From: a bacterium
Lineage (GTDB): Bacteria > Electryoneota > AABM5-125-24 > Hatepunaeales > Hatepunaeaceae
Direction: 5' to 3'
DNA: 48,467 nucleotides
Assembly: GCA_025774605.1 (NCBI GenBank)
Contig: JALGVR010000020.1
Coordinates: 1 to 48,467 of the forward strand
Numbering within the stretch: the stretch's first letter is position 1; each line of letters opens with the position of its first letter. The notes below the pieces were generated by a model that saw only the letters and a program-made list of their open reading frames with translations, had not been told where the DNA came from and did not search any database. This document shows positions 8,285 to 17,424 of the stretch, piece after piece. A program made the translations under genes and the position numbers.

Positions 8285-9168
8285 AAAAAAACAGGTTGGG
8301 GATTATTGCCAACACTGGGAAGCCCGTGGTCGCCGATGTTCTTCCACCATTTCTTGCCTGGCTGCGGAACGAAAACATTCCTTTCGTTATTGTAAGGGAG
8401 TTGGGTGATTTGGTTGACCTGAGCGGTTGTGAAGCCGTATCGGCAAACGAGGTGGCGGATAGAGCGGACTTTGTGCTCTCGTTCGGCGGCGATGGCACGT
8501 TTCTGCGGACCGCCCACCTGATAGCGCCCAGCCAGGTGCCGATCATCGGCGTAAACCTCGGTGCATTCGGATACCTTGCGGAGGTGGGCATCGATCAATT
8601 GCACGACAGAATAAACGACATCCTGCATGGACGATATTTCATCCAGGAGCGGGTCATGTTGGAGGCTTCGATTGAGCGTGAAGGTGGGGTTTCCAGCTTC
8701 CACGCCCTTAATGATATAGTTCTTGATAAGGGCGATTTTCCCAGGACCGTCCGGCTTGAAACATCGATCGACGATGAATACCTGAACAGTTTCAATGCGG
8801 ACGGTCTGATCGTCTCGTCACCGACCGGTTCGACCGGTTACTCCCTCTCTGTCGGCGGGCCGATTATTGAGCCGGAGGTTGATGTAATGATCATCAGCCC
8901 GATAAATCCCCACATGCTCGCCAACCGACCGCTGGTGGTCAGTGGTGACCGGACGATTGCGATCTCAGTGTTCAGCGAAGACGGGCAATTCCAGATCGTT
9001 ACCGATGGTCAGCGGGTTCTGAAGCCCGACAGCGGCAAAACCGTGGTTATCAGGCGATCATCCTGGCTTACCAGGCTGATAAAATTCGGCGATTTGACAT
9101 TTTATTCTCTGCTGCGAAACAAGCTTCACTGGAGGGATCAATTAAACCGGGCAAAGAGTGATCGGTAA
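8281..9168 (+). CDS. nadK: NAD kinase
   Basis: Phosphorylates NAD to NADP in the cytoplasm. The 295-aa product has the GGDGT phosphate-binding motif with catalytic Asp at about residue 71 (FGGDGTFLRTA), the NLGAFGYL segment, and the second signature FNADGLIVSSPTGSTGYSLS. TTG 8281 overlaps the dxs stop codon by four bases. Length and motif order match bacterial NadK. Confidence 0.95.
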   Translation: MKKNRLGIIANTGKPVVADVLPPFLAWLRNENIPFVIVRELGDLVDLSGCEAVSANEVADRADFVLSFGGDGTFLRTAHLIAPSQVPIIGVNLGAFGYLAEVGIDQLHDRINDILHGRYFIQERVMLEASIEREGGVSSFHALNDIVLDKGDFPRTVRLETSIDDEYLNSFNADGLIVSSPTGSTGYSLSVGGPIIEPEVDVMIISPINPHMLANRPLVVSGDRTIAISVFSEDGQFQIVTDGQRVLKPDSGKTVVIRRSSWLTRLIKFGDLTFYSLLRNKLHWRDQLNRAKSDR

Positions 9169-9180
9169 AATGGCGGCGAG

Positions 9181-10095
9181 ATGAATTTACTGCAGAGATT
9201 CAAGACCGGTCTGGACAGAACGCGCTCACATACGGTTGCCAGGATAGCGCGTATTTTCAAGGGCGGCGCAATCGGTGAATCAGTTCTCGATGAAGTTGAG
9301 GAGGCTCTCCTTGAAGCGGATGTCGGCGTCGAGTCGACTGAGATGCTGATTGATAACATGCGCAGATATCTTACCGGTTCCGACGCTCGCAAAAAGGGCA
9401 ATCCGGTTGAATTATTGAAAGCGGACCTGGTGGGGATCTTTGACGATACAAGCCGGAATGGTTCGCGCAGGTTCTCATGTAAACCCTGGGTGATACTGCT
9501 GGTGGGCGTAAATGGATCAGGAAAAACCACCACCGCGGGGAAGCTTTCGCACCATTTCCGGTTGCAGGGGAAGAGCACGGTGATTGCGGCGGCGGACACC
9601 TTCAGAGCCGCGGCTGTCGAACAAATCGAGGAATGGGCGCGGCGGGGCGGAGCCAGATTGGTTAAGCAGCAGACCGGAGCGGATCCCGCCGCAGTGGCTT
9701 TCGACGCCTACCAGTCGGCCCGGTCGCGCGGCGAAGACTTGCTGATTGTAGACACCGCCGGGCGCCTGCAGGCGAAGCGAAACCTGATGGAAGAGCTGGC
9801 CAAGATATCGCGGGTGCTGAAGCAACAGGATCCTTCGGCTCCGCATGAGGTTATTCTCGTTCTGGACGCGACAACAGGACAGAACGGTATCTCGCAGGCT
9901 TTGGGATTTACCGAAGCGGCCGGAGGAACCGGAATTATCGTTACAAAGCTTGACGGAACTGCTCGGGGCGGGGTTGTAATTCCCATCCACAAGGAGCTTG
10001 GATTGCCGGTGGAGTTCATCGGTCTGGGCGAGGGCCTGGATGACCTGCAGCCCTTTGACGCCGGACTGTTTGTCGATGCGATGCTCGAGGCATGA
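9181..10095 (+). CDS. ftsY: Signal recognition particle receptor FtsY
   Basis: SRP-type GTPase that docks SRP-ribosome complexes at the inner membrane for co-translational insertion. It has 304 aa with no long acidic A domain. The N domain (about residues 1-85) precedes the G domain, with P-loop GVNGSGKTTTAGKL, ADTFRAAAVEQ, DTAGRLQAK, TKLDGTARGG and C-terminal GLGEGLDDLQPFD. That last segment favours FtsY over Ffh, as does the absence of an M domain. It starts 13 bases after nadK. Confidence 0.96.
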   Translation: MNLLQRFKTGLDRTRSHTVARIARIFKGGAIGESVLDEVEEALLEADVGVESTEMLIDNMRRYLTGSDARKKGNPVELLKADLVGIFDDTSRNGSRRFSCKPWVILLVGVNGSGKTTTAGKLSHHFRLQGKSTVIAAADTFRAAAVEQIEEWARRGGARLVKQQTGADPAAVAFDAYQSARSRGEDLLIVDTAGRLQAKRNLMEELAKISRVLKQQDPSAPHEVILVLDATTGQNGISQALGFTEAAGGTGIIVTKLDGTARGGVVIPIHKELGLPVEFIGLGEGLDDLQPFDAGLFVDAMLEA

Positions 10096-10096
10096 A

Positions 10097-11359
10097 TTGA
10101 CCAGATTTACCGGAACGGCATTGTTGATCCTTCTGCATGTCCCGCTGTGTGCTGCAGCTTCCGATATGCCGCGCTGGGACAGGGAATCCCAGCTTGGTCA
10201 ACCGTTATTCAAGATCTCCACCCACCAACGGATCGTGGATGATCCCGGGAAAACAGGGCTCGATGTACTGGTTGAAGTGATGAATGACATGTTGCTGTTC
10301 GTTCGATCAAAGGATGGTTTCGTTGCCAGGATAAACCTCGATCTTACGATTGTCAACACCGATAACCACCAGGTGGTGCGACAGGTTAAGAATGTCACCA
10401 AGCGCGTCGGCGAATACGCCCAAACGAACTCACGTCGTGATTATGTGGTTACGGCGTTTTCAAACGATCTCTCCCCGGGATCCTATGAAGTCAAAGTTCA
10501 GCTCGAAGACAGGGAATCCCGCCGCCGCGAGAATGTTGAGAAGAAAATCGAATTGAAAATCACTCCATTCGCCGATCATTTCAACGTATCCGACATCATC
10601 CTGGCGCGGTCAAGTGAGAGAGATTCTGGTTCGCGCGTTCCGCTGCATCCAACGGTCAGCGGCATGGTGGTTGATCCGTCATCGTCGCTTTACTGCTGTT
10701 TCGATGTATTTAGAGACAATACCCTGAAGCCCTGTCGGATATCACTTGCCGTTATGAATAAATCCGGTGTGATCAGCTTTTCCGACAGCATGTTGATAAT
10801 GGAAGGCAATCGACTGTCAACGTATTTTATGTCCATACCTTGCAGTAACTTGACATTCAACCGCTACGATGTTTTATTAAATGCCGTTTATGATGGAAAG
10901 ACGATCTCAAGGAGCGCCTCCTTTTCCGTCAATTTCCATGGGTTGCCGTGGATAATCGTTGACCTGAATCAGGCCATCAGGCAGATGCGTTATGTAGCCA
11001 CTGATGAGGAAATCAAGTACCTGTTGAATGAGTTTCCGAGTCGCAAAGAGGAGCTGTTCACAAGGTTCTGGAATGAGAAGTTTCCTGCCGGGAAGGAGAA
11101 GGTCAACGGTAAGATGATCGAGTATTACAACCGGGTGAATTACGCAAATATGCATTACAGTAATAATCGCGCCGGCTGGGAGACTGACCGGGGCAGGATC
11201 TTGATTATATACGGCAGACCCACTGAGGTGGAGAAGAGAGAGTCGGAAACAAGTTCCACGAGATACGAAATCTGGTATTACAACCACCTGAACAAGCGTT
11301 TCATTTTCAAGGACGAGTTCGGGTTCGGTGAATATAAACTTGTTTCAACGGGCTGGTGA
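10097..11359 (+). CDS. Secreted GWxTD-domain protein
   Basis: Exported protein of 420 aa with a C-terminal GWxTD domain, a family of unknown function found mainly in FCB-group bacteria. TTG 10097 is chosen because it immediately precedes a signal peptide (LTRFTGTALLILLHVPLCAAA) and lies two bases after the ftsY stop; the frame stays open further upstream inside ftsY. The middle is beta-rich. The defining part is near residue 360: RAGWETDRGRILIIYGRP, followed by YEIWYYNHLNKRFIF. The gene overlaps the next one by four bases. Confidence 0.85.
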   Translation: MTRFTGTALLILLHVPLCAAASDMPRWDRESQLGQPLFKISTHQRIVDDPGKTGLDVLVEVMNDMLLFVRSKDGFVARINLDLTIVNTDNHQVVRQVKNVTKRVGEYAQTNSRRDYVVTAFSNDLSPGSYEVKVQLEDRESRRRENVEKKIELKITPFADHFNVSDIILARSSERDSGSRVPLHPTVSGMVVDPSSSLYCCFDVFRDNTLKPCRISLAVMNKSGVISFSDSMLIMEGNRLSTYFMSIPCSNLTFNRYDVLLNAVYDGKTISRSASFSVNFHGLPWIIVDLNQAIRQMRYVATDEEIKYLLNEFPSRKEELFTRFWNEKFPAGKEKVNGKMIEYYNRVNYANMHYSNNRAGWETDRGRILIIYGRPTEVEKRESETSSTRYEIWYYNHLNKRFIFKDEFGFGEYKLVSTGW

Positions 11360-12285
11360 ACGGGCGGGCGATGCCGCCGGCATTAACGCCGGGGGACAGG
11401 ATTCGCGTGGTTTCTCCGGCCGGTCCGGTTGATCCGGTACGCCTGGCGGATGGAGTCAAGCGTCTGGAAGCATGGGGCTACGAAGTCGAATTCGCCCCCC
11501 ATGCGCTGGAACGGGATGGATTTCTGTCAGCGCCCGATGCTGACCGCCTCAGGGGCTTGACCGAGGCGTTGTTTGATCCGCGGGTTTCCGCCGTCATTTG
11601 CAGCCGCGGCGGGTACGGTGTGTTGAGGCTTTTGGATCGTCTGCCTTGGGATGAGATCTCCCGGCGACCGGTGAAATCCTTTGTGGGGTTCAGCGATATC
11701 AGCGCGTTTCAGTTGGTTTTATGGGAGCGTTGCGGATGGGTCAGTTTTTCCGGACCGCAGGCGGCGATGGCTTTAAGTGGCGGCATTTCAGAAAGATCCG
11801 CCATGCATCTTCGCGGTATGTTGGACGGGTCGTGGCGGTCGCTGTCCTGGCGGAACGGCGATGACCTGACGCTGAAGCCGGTCATTCGATCGGGCTCAGC
11901 AACCGGAACGATACTGCCGTGCAACCTGAGCATGCTGGTCAGCCTGGTCGGCACACAATTCATGCCGGATCTTGACGGCGCGGTTCTTTGCCTTGAAGAC
12001 ATCGACGAACCGCCGTACCGCATCGACCGGATGTTCTGGCAGTTGGAGAAGTCGGGACGGATGAACGGTATTTCCGCAATGATCCTCGGCGCGTTTACCC
12101 TGAAGGGTAAATCGCTGTCCGACGATGCATCCGCATCCGTTTCGGATTTATTCAGGGATTACCGTTTCCCGATCTGGCGGGATCTGCCCTATGGACATAT
12201 CGATGATCGGATCACAATACCGGTCGGATCATCTGTTATGATCACTGAAGCCGGATTAATCAACATTGTCGAACATGATGCGTAA
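11356..12285 (+). CDS. LD-carboxypeptidase (peptidase S66, LdcA/MccF type)
   Basis: Serine peptidase of family S66. Members recycle peptidoglycan by removing the terminal D-Ala from muropeptide tetrapeptides (LdcA) or give microcin C immunity (MccF). The 309-aa product shows the N-terminal PGDRIRVVSPAGP, the CSRGGYGVLRLL region, the nucleophile serine in GFSDIS, a Glu in LEDIDEPPYRIDRM and the His in PYGHIDDRITIPVGS, matching the Ser-Glu-His triad order. GTG 11356 overlaps the previous stop; ATG 11371 is an alternative start. With the two other cell-wall hydrolases in this window, a peptidoglycan recycling role is the simpler reading. Confidence 0.88.
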   Translation: MNGRAMPPALTPGDRIRVVSPAGPVDPVRLADGVKRLEAWGYEVEFAPHALERDGFLSAPDADRLRGLTEALFDPRVSAVICSRGGYGVLRLLDRLPWDEISRRPVKSFVGFSDISAFQLVLWERCGWVSFSGPQAAMALSGGISERSAMHLRGMLDGSWRSLSWRNGDDLTLKPVIRSGSATGTILPCNLSMLVSLVGTQFMPDLDGAVLCLEDIDEPPYRIDRMFWQLEKSGRMNGISAMILGAFTLKGKSLSDDASASVSDLFRDYRFPIWRDLPYGHIDDRITIPVGSSVMITEAGLINIVEHDA

Positions 12286-12490
12286 CTGTCCCAACCGGGG
12301 GATTTAGTGACAGTCTGCGGGAAGTTTCGCTGTTCTCGGGCTGTTGTTCAGTCCTTCAAATACACGGAGAGAAAATCAATATCGCGCAGGGTCGATTCAC
12401 CGAGCACAATTGACCAGGGACAGGCAGGAGTGGACAGACAGGAGTGTCTATCCTCCCCGTAGCCCGGATCCCTTGCGGTCCGGGATTACG

Positions 12491-12563
12491 TCATCCCCGC
12501 GCACGCGGGGAACAAAGGTTGGACGACTGAAGTCGTTCCTCCCCGTGTTATATAATCCCAGCG
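12491..12563 (+). repeat. 73-bp direct repeat, copy 1
   Basis: Contains palindrome TCCCCGCGCACGCGGGGA followed by a second palindromic block with ACGACTGAAGTCGT and TCCTCCCCGTGTTATAT. An almost identical copy recurs at 12700-12772, so the pair brackets the evenly spaced repeat cluster between them. Confidence 0.8.
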
Positions 12564-12724
12564 CTTTCAACGGCGCGCCATCCCCGCGCACGCGGGGAAC
12601 CAAGAAGGAGGTGAGTGGATCCCTGGTCGGCAAAGAAGTCATCCCCGCGCACGCGGGGAACCAGTGCATCGTTGGTCAATGCAAGGAAGCCGGCGTTCGT
12701 CATCCCCGCGCACGCGGGGAACCA
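12492..12724 (+). CRISPR. Short CRISPR-like repeat cluster, type I-E-like repeat, no cas genes in the window
   Basis: Four copies of a ~24-27-nt palindromic repeat with core CATCCCCGCGCACGCGGGG start at 12492, 12579, 12640 and 12701. The last three are spaced exactly 61 nt apart with unrelated intervening sequences, the period of type I-E arrays (about 28-29 repeat plus 32-33 spacer), and the reverse complement resembles known I-E repeats (TTCCCCGCGTGCGCGGGGAT). Against a true array: the first interval is 87 nt, no cas gene is in the window, and near-identical palindromes occur singly at 48281-48298 and, as variants, at 47160-47179 and 48162-48181. It may instead be a cluster of a dispersed palindromic repeat. 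An ORF across it (12344-12739) is spurious. Confidence 0.45.
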
Positions 12725-12772
12725 AGGTTGGACGACTGAAGTCGTTCCTCCCCGTGTTATATCATTCCAGCG
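12700..12772 (+). repeat. 73-bp direct repeat, copy 2
   Basis: Second copy of the block at 12491-12563. It differs at only a few positions: AACCA for AACAA near the start of the flank, and ATCATTCCAGCG for ATAATCCCAGCG at the end. It ends about 50 bases before purN. Confidence 0.8.
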
Positions 12773-12822
12773 TATGCGTTGTCCGGTTGTATCATTATGA
12801 GCTTACGGTTTAGGAAACAAAA

Positions 12823-13431
12823 ATGAATCTGGCGGTGTTTCTGAGCGGGACGGGGAGTAATTTCCGGGCGATCGCCGAAGCGGTGAACAGGAATGAGATT
12901 CCCGCCAGGATCACACTGGCGGCGAGCAACAGACCGGATGCGCCGGGTCTTGAATACGCCGTTCAAGCAGGACTGCCGACCGCGGTTTTCAAGCGTGATG
13001 ATTATCCGGACGGCAAGTCCTTCGCTGACTATATGCTTGCTGTTCTCCGGGAACATGATGTTCACCTGATCGCCCTGGCGGGATACTTGAGGAAGATACC
13101 GCCGAAGGTCGTAAGGGCATACCAGGGGCATATTGTCAACATCCATCCGGCATTGTTGCCCGAATTCGGCGGCAAGGGGATGTTTGGAATAAACGTTCAC
13201 CGCGCTGTTTTGGAAGCCGGGAAACGCGAGTCCGGCGTGACGATCCATTATGTTGACGAGGAGTATGACCGCGGGGAGATAATTGCCCAGCGAAGAGTGC
13301 CGGTGATGAAGGATGATAAACCGGAAACGCTGGCAGCCAGGATTCTCAAGGTTGAGCATCAGCTCTATCCCGAGGTCATCGGTAAGCTTGCCGAACAGTT
13401 CAACAGGAAATCAAGGATTAATGACAGGTAA
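12823..13431 (+). CDS. purN: Phosphoribosylglycinamide formyltransferase
   Basis: Transfers a formyl group from 10-formyl-THF to GAR in purine synthesis. The 202-aa product has LSGTGSNFRAI near the N-terminus, the catalytic Asn/His in IVNIHPALLPEFGGKGMFG, and the catalytic Asp in VDEEYDRGEIIAQ. It overlaps purH by 11 bases, so the two purine genes are probably translated together. The CRISPR-like region lies directly upstream. FolD (27.6 kb) supplies the one-carbon donor. Confidence 0.96.
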   Translation: MNLAVFLSGTGSNFRAIAEAVNRNEIPARITLAASNRPDAPGLEYAVQAGLPTAVFKRDDYPDGKSFADYMLAVLREHDVHLIALAGYLRKIPPKVVRAYQGHIVNIHPALLPEFGGKGMFGINVHRAVLEAGKRESGVTIHYVDEEYDRGEIIAQRRVPVMKDDKPETLAARILKVEHQLYPEVIGKLAEQFNRKSRINDR

Positions 13432-14980
13432 TTCATTTAAGATTCAAATACGGCGCGCACTCATCAGCGCCTGGCGCAAGGAGCCGGCGGTCGAGTTGGC
13501 CAGAGGGCTTCGTGAAATGGGTGTGTCGCTTGTCGCCAGTGGTGGAACAGCCGATGCCATCGCCGGGGCGGGGATGAACGTGGAGAGGCTCTCCGAACGA
13601 ACCGGTTTCAACAACCTGCTCGGCGGTCGCGTCAAGACACTTCACCCGGCTGTTTACGCCGCCATATTGGCCCGACGCGATTCCGAAGGTGACCTCGAGG
13701 ATCTGAGCCGGTCCGGGATCGAGCCGTTCGACCTGGTGGCTGTTGACCTTTATCCTTTCCCGGAAGCCCCGTCGGGCATTGATGAAGCCGTGGAGTTGAT
13801 CGATATCGGCGGCGTTTCGTTGCTGCGAGCCGCAGCGAAGAATCATCGCTGGGTAGCCGCGCTTGGAAGCGCCGAACAGTTCGCCGATTTTATTGCCGAA
13901 TTGCGGGAGAATGACGGCGAGCTGGGCTTGGAACACCGTCGCCGGCTGGCGGTTGAAGCATTCCGGTGGGTTTCTCTATACGATTCACGCATTGCCGGTG
14001 GCCTTGGAGTCGCCGCTGATCCAACCGCGCTTCCGGAACTCCTGGATTTGCATCTGGTCAGGAAGCTCAATCTTCGATACGGCGAGAATCCCCATCAGAT
14101 GGCGGGATTTTACGTTCCCGTCAAGGCTGATCCGGAAGGTATCGCCGCGGCGAAGCAGTTCGGCGGCAAGCAGCTTTCGTTCAACAATCTGCTCGATCTT
14201 GATACCGCGATGCGTCTGCCGGGAGAGTTTGATCAGCCGGCCGCGGCGATCCTGAAACATACGACACCCTGTGGAGTTGGAATCGGCGGGACCATCCTGG
14301 AGGCATTCCTGAATGCCCATTCGACCGATCCTCAATCGGCTTTCGGCAGTATTGTCGGGCTTAACCGGGTCGTTGATATTGAAACGGCACAAGCCATCAG
14401 GAAAGGTTTCGTTGAAGTGGTCTGTGCCCCGGGATTCGATGAGGACGCGCTGAAACATCTCCGGAAGTCCAAGAACCTGCGCAACATCCTGTTTGACGGC
14501 GAACCCGCCGAGAATGAACTGGACATCCGAGCGGTCTGGGGTGGGATGCTTGTCGAGAAGCGGACGCGTGGTTTTCCCGAACTTGATGATTTGAAAACAG
14601 TTACAAGCCGTGAACCGACGATGGAGCAATTGACGGCGCTGAAGTTTGCCTGGAAGGCGGTTCGGTACGTGAAATCGAACGCGATATTGATCGCCGACGA
14701 TAAACGGACGATCGGAATCGGCGCCGGCCAGATGTCCCGTGTGGATGCCGCGCACCTCGCCGTATGGAAGGCTGGACAGGCAAACCTGGACACAAAAGGC
14801 TGCGTGGCGGCATCCGATGCCTTCTTTCCCTTCAGAGACGGGATGGATGTGCTGGCGGATGCGGGTGTTACGGCGATAATCCAGCCCGGTGGGTCGATAC
14901 GTGACGAGGAGGTGATCAAGGCGGCGGACGAACGAAACATCGTCATGGTTCTGACAGGCAGAAGGCATTTTCGGCACTGA
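13421..14980 (+). CDS. purH: Bifunctional AICAR formyltransferase / IMP cyclohydrolase
   Basis: Performs the last two steps of IMP synthesis. I use ATG 13421 (519 aa); the frame can be extended upstream to 13313 but only inside purN. The N-terminal MGS-like IMP cyclohydrolase domain contains LVASGGTADAI, the GGRVKTLHP motif and DLYPFPEAP. The C-terminal transformylase shows NLRYGENPHQ, ILKHTTPCGVG with the catalytic Lys-His, and AFGSIVGLNR. The length fits the family. It contains no visible anomalies. Confidence 0.96.
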   Translation: MTGNSFKIQIRRALISAWRKEPAVELARGLREMGVSLVASGGTADAIAGAGMNVERLSERTGFNNLLGGRVKTLHPAVYAAILARRDSEGDLEDLSRSGIEPFDLVAVDLYPFPEAPSGIDEAVELIDIGGVSLLRAAAKNHRWVAALGSAEQFADFIAELRENDGELGLEHRRRLAVEAFRWVSLYDSRIAGGLGVAADPTALPELLDLHLVRKLNLRYGENPHQMAGFYVPVKADPEGIAAAKQFGGKQLSFNNLLDLDTAMRLPGEFDQPAAAILKHTTPCGVGIGGTILEAFLNAHSTDPQSAFGSIVGLNRVVDIETAQAIRKGFVEVVCAPGFDEDALKHLRKSKNLRNILFDGEPAENELDIRAVWGGMLVEKRTRGFPELDDLKTVTSREPTMEQLTALKFAWKAVRYVKSNAILIADDKRTIGIGAGQMSRVDAAHLAVWKAGQANLDTKGCVAASDAFFPFRDGMDVLADAGVTAIIQPGGSIRDEEVIKAADERNIVMVLTGRRHFRH

Positions 14981-15083
14981 TCGAATGTACCCGGGTTACC
15001 GTGAGTGGGCAGCGACATACGCCCTTTGAAGTGTTGCCACAAAACTATTGTTTCTTGTAAACCCCGACGGAGTTGTTAGTCCG

Positions 15084-16109
15084 ATGAAATTCAACATAAT
15101 GTCATTCTTTTCAAACGATATCGCCATTGATCTTGGCACCGCCAACACCCTGGTGTACGTCAAGGATCAGGGTATCGTAATCAGTGAACCTTCGGTGGTT
15201 GCGATTTCAAGAGCGGATCGGAAGGTGCTGGCGATCGGACGCGCCGCGCGCGATATGATGGGTAAGACCCACGAGGAGATCGAGGTTATCCGGCCGATGC
15301 GCGACGGCGTAATCGACGATGACGAGATCGCCGAGCTGATGATCCGGTCTTTCATTCGTCGGGTGCAGCATAACAGGCTGATGAGACCGCGCATCATCGT
15401 TTGTGTGCCTTCAGGCGTAACCAAGTCCGAGAAGCGCGTGATCCGGGATTCCGCCGAATACGCCGGTGCGCGCGAGGTGCACCTGATTGCAGAGCCGATG
15501 GCGGCGGCGCTGGGCGTTCAGCTGCCGGTCAAGGAACCGGTCGGAAGCATGATCGTCGACATCGGCGGCGGAACCACTGAAATAGCGATCATCTCTCTTT
15601 CGGGCATTGTGACCATGCATTCGATACGAACCGCCGGCGATGAAATGGATGAAGCCATCAGCCAGTTCATCCGCCGTAACTATAACCTGCTTATCGGCGA
15701 CAGGATGGCTGAGTGGATCAAATGCAACGTCGGGTCGGCGATACCATTGAACGAGGAGATAACACTTACCGCCAAGGGGCGTGACCTTGTCTCGGGGATG
15801 CCAAAGGCGGTGGAGATCGGATCTGAGGAAATTCGTGAAGCGGTGACCGAACCGCTGGCGCAGATCATCGATGCGGTCAGGGAAGCGCTGGAAAAATCCC
15901 CCCCCGAGCTCTCCGCCGATATCCGCGATCGAGGCATTATCCTTACCGGTGGCGGTGCGCTGATGAAGGGACTTGACCAGCGTTTGCGCGATGAAACCAA
16001 CCTGCCGGTCAACATCGCTGAAGATCCACTTACCTGTGTCGTGCGTGGAACCGGAATGGTACTGGAGGATCTTGAGAGCTTCCAGGATCTGTTACTCAGC
16101 AACAACTAA
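15084..16109 (+). CDS. mreB: Rod shape-determining protein MreB
   Basis: Bacterial actin that forms membrane-associated filaments directing lateral cell-wall synthesis. ATG 15084 gives 341 aa beginning MKFNIMSFFSNDIAIDLGTANTL; a longer frame from TTG 15048 is less likely. Actin-fold nucleotide motifs are present: IDLGTANTLVYVK (phosphate 1), the connect segment, DIGGGTTEIAII (phosphate 2) and LTGGGALMKGLDQ (adenosine). First gene of the mreB-mreC-mreD-mrdA-rodA elongasome operon, which implies rod-shaped cells. Confidence 0.96.
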   Translation: MKFNIMSFFSNDIAIDLGTANTLVYVKDQGIVISEPSVVAISRADRKVLAIGRAARDMMGKTHEEIEVIRPMRDGVIDDDEIAELMIRSFIRRVQHNRLMRPRIIVCVPSGVTKSEKRVIRDSAEYAGAREVHLIAEPMAAALGVQLPVKEPVGSMIVDIGGGTTEIAIISLSGIVTMHSIRTAGDEMDEAISQFIRRNYNLLIGDRMAEWIKCNVGSAIPLNEEITLTAKGRDLVSGMPKAVEIGSEEIREAVTEPLAQIIDAVREALEKSPPELSADIRDRGIILTGGGALMKGLDQRLRDETNLPVNIAEDPLTCVVRGTGMVLEDLESFQDLLLSNN

Positions 16110-16126
16110 TTTCAATCCAAGCCGTA

Positions 16127-16906
16127 ATGTTCGGCGTTTTAAAATCTTACCTTTCCTGGTTGATAACCTCGTTACTGGCGTTGGGGCTTATCCTTTCCAA
16201 CGAAAACATGCAAGTCAACACCATGCGAGACAACTTCTCCGACCTACTGGTTATCGTTGCCCGCCCCGTCAGTAATCTGATCCGGGCACCGAGGCTCTGG
16301 GGAGAGAACGCTCGGCTTCGAAAACAATTGGCTGAGTTGAGTATAAAAGTCGCGGATATCAGTGACAGCGCGGTGGAAACCGAACGTCTGAGACACATGC
16401 TCGATTTCAGGGAGAGATCGGCTTACGAACTGGTAGCAACGGAGGTCATCGGCATGAATCCCGATTTCGGCATACGCGGGATTCTCGTGGATGCAGGCAG
16501 CGAGGACGGCGTTGAAATCAACCAGGCGGTGATAACTCCCGATGGCGTGGTTGGGCGCGTCTACCGGGCGGGGAAGCGAAGCTCCGCAGTGCAACTTCTC
16601 TTGGACCCCAACTCCGGCGTAGCGGCTCGGCTGGGGAGAAGCCGTGAGGTCGGAATCGTTCATGCCGCCGGCGGCAGAAGACTTAGACTTGACGGCGTTC
16701 CGGTAACGGCGGCAGTCGGTACAGGCGATTCGGTGATCACCTCCGGGCTCGGAGGCGTGTTTCCCCCCGGTTTGCTGATCGGTGTAACGCGTTCGGTAAA
16801 CCATCGAGCCGTGGATTGGTTGTGGCAAATCGAACTGCAGCCGGCGGTTGATTTCGGTCACCTGTCCGAACTCTTCGTGGTACGAAAGGCTGAACGTGCT
16901 GAGTGA
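16127..16906 (+). CDS. mreC: Rod shape-determining protein MreC
   Basis: Bitopic inner-membrane protein linking MreB to the periplasmic wall synthases. The 259-aa product has an N-terminal membrane helix (about residues 8-25, LSWLITSLLALGLILS), a coiled coil around ARLRKQLAEL, and the beta-barrel domain with the GVEINQAVITPDGVVGRVY and AVGTGDSVITSGLGGVFPPG segments diagnostic of MreC. It follows mreB by 17 bases and overlaps mreD by 11. Confidence 0.94.
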   Translation: MFGVLKSYLSWLITSLLALGLILSNENMQVNTMRDNFSDLLVIVARPVSNLIRAPRLWGENARLRKQLAELSIKVADISDSAVETERLRHMLDFRERSAYELVATEVIGMNPDFGIRGILVDAGSEDGVEINQAVITPDGVVGRVYRAGKRSSAVQLLLDPNSGVAARLGRSREVGIVHAAGGRRLRLDGVPVTAAVGTGDSVITSGLGGVFPPGLLIGVTRSVNHRAVDWLWQIELQPAVDFGHLSELFVVRKAERAE

Positions 16907-17405
16907 CATAGTCAAGGCGTCCACCTGGGGACTGTTGATACTTCTGGCACAGGTGGTGCTTGCGCCGGTTTTGGAGATAAGAGGCATCAGACCCGATCTG
17001 CTGTTGATCTTCGCTGTATCCATGGCGATGCGTCGCGGCAGTCATGCAGGTCTGGCGGCGGGTTTCCTCACCGGTTTGGCTCAGGATGCGCTTTCAACAG
17101 GTTTTATCGGTGTAATGGCATTGGCGAAAGGCACGGTTGCTTTCTGGATCGGCAGATGGCATGAGAAACATGAGGGCGCCATCTCGCCCTTCGGCTGGTT
17201 TATCCTTTTATTCATCGCTGCATTAATCCAGGATTTCCTCGCTTCACTCTTCCTGCTGCAGGGCAGTCCGGTCGGTATCGTTGAATACCTCTGGTTTAAT
17301 ATTCTGCCGTCGGGTCTGTATACGGGGGTAATGGGGTTTCTCTGGGCGCTGGCTCCAATCGGTCGCCGACGAAGTGAGCGCTCCACGCCGGTGCGTATCA
17401 GGTGA
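16896..17405 (+). CDS. mreD: Rod shape-determining protein MreD
   Basis: Polytopic inner-membrane component of the elongasome. GTG 16896, preceded by AAAGG, gives 169 aa beginning VLSDIVKAS; the frame extends further upstream only within mreC. About five hydrophobic segments are visible, with the conserved RPDLLLIFAVSMAMRRG and GFLTGLAQDALST regions typical of MreD. Assignment rests on topology, motif and position between mreC and mrdA. Confidence 0.92.
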   Translation: MLSDIVKASTWGLLILLAQVVLAPVLEIRGIRPDLLLIFAVSMAMRRGSHAGLAAGFLTGLAQDALSTGFIGVMALAKGTVAFWIGRWHEKHEGAISPFGWFILLFIAALIQDFLASLFLLQGSPVGIVEYLWFNILPSGLYTGVMGFLWALAPIGRRRSERSTPVRIR

Positions 17406-17424
17406 ATCATCAGTCGGAAGTTCA

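Noticed and set aside
12344-12739. 131-aa plus-strand ORF across the CRISPR-like repeats
   Set aside because: It is built from repeat translations (SSPRTRGT, VIPAHAGNQ) and has no independent coding signals; the repeats explain it.
13985-14977. 330-aa minus-strand ORF opposite purH
   Set aside because: Antisense shadow of purH with no recognisable features.
15048-15083. N-terminal extension of MreB from TTG 15048
   Set aside because: MreB proteins normally start close to the SFFSNDIAIDLGT segment, matching ATG 15084.
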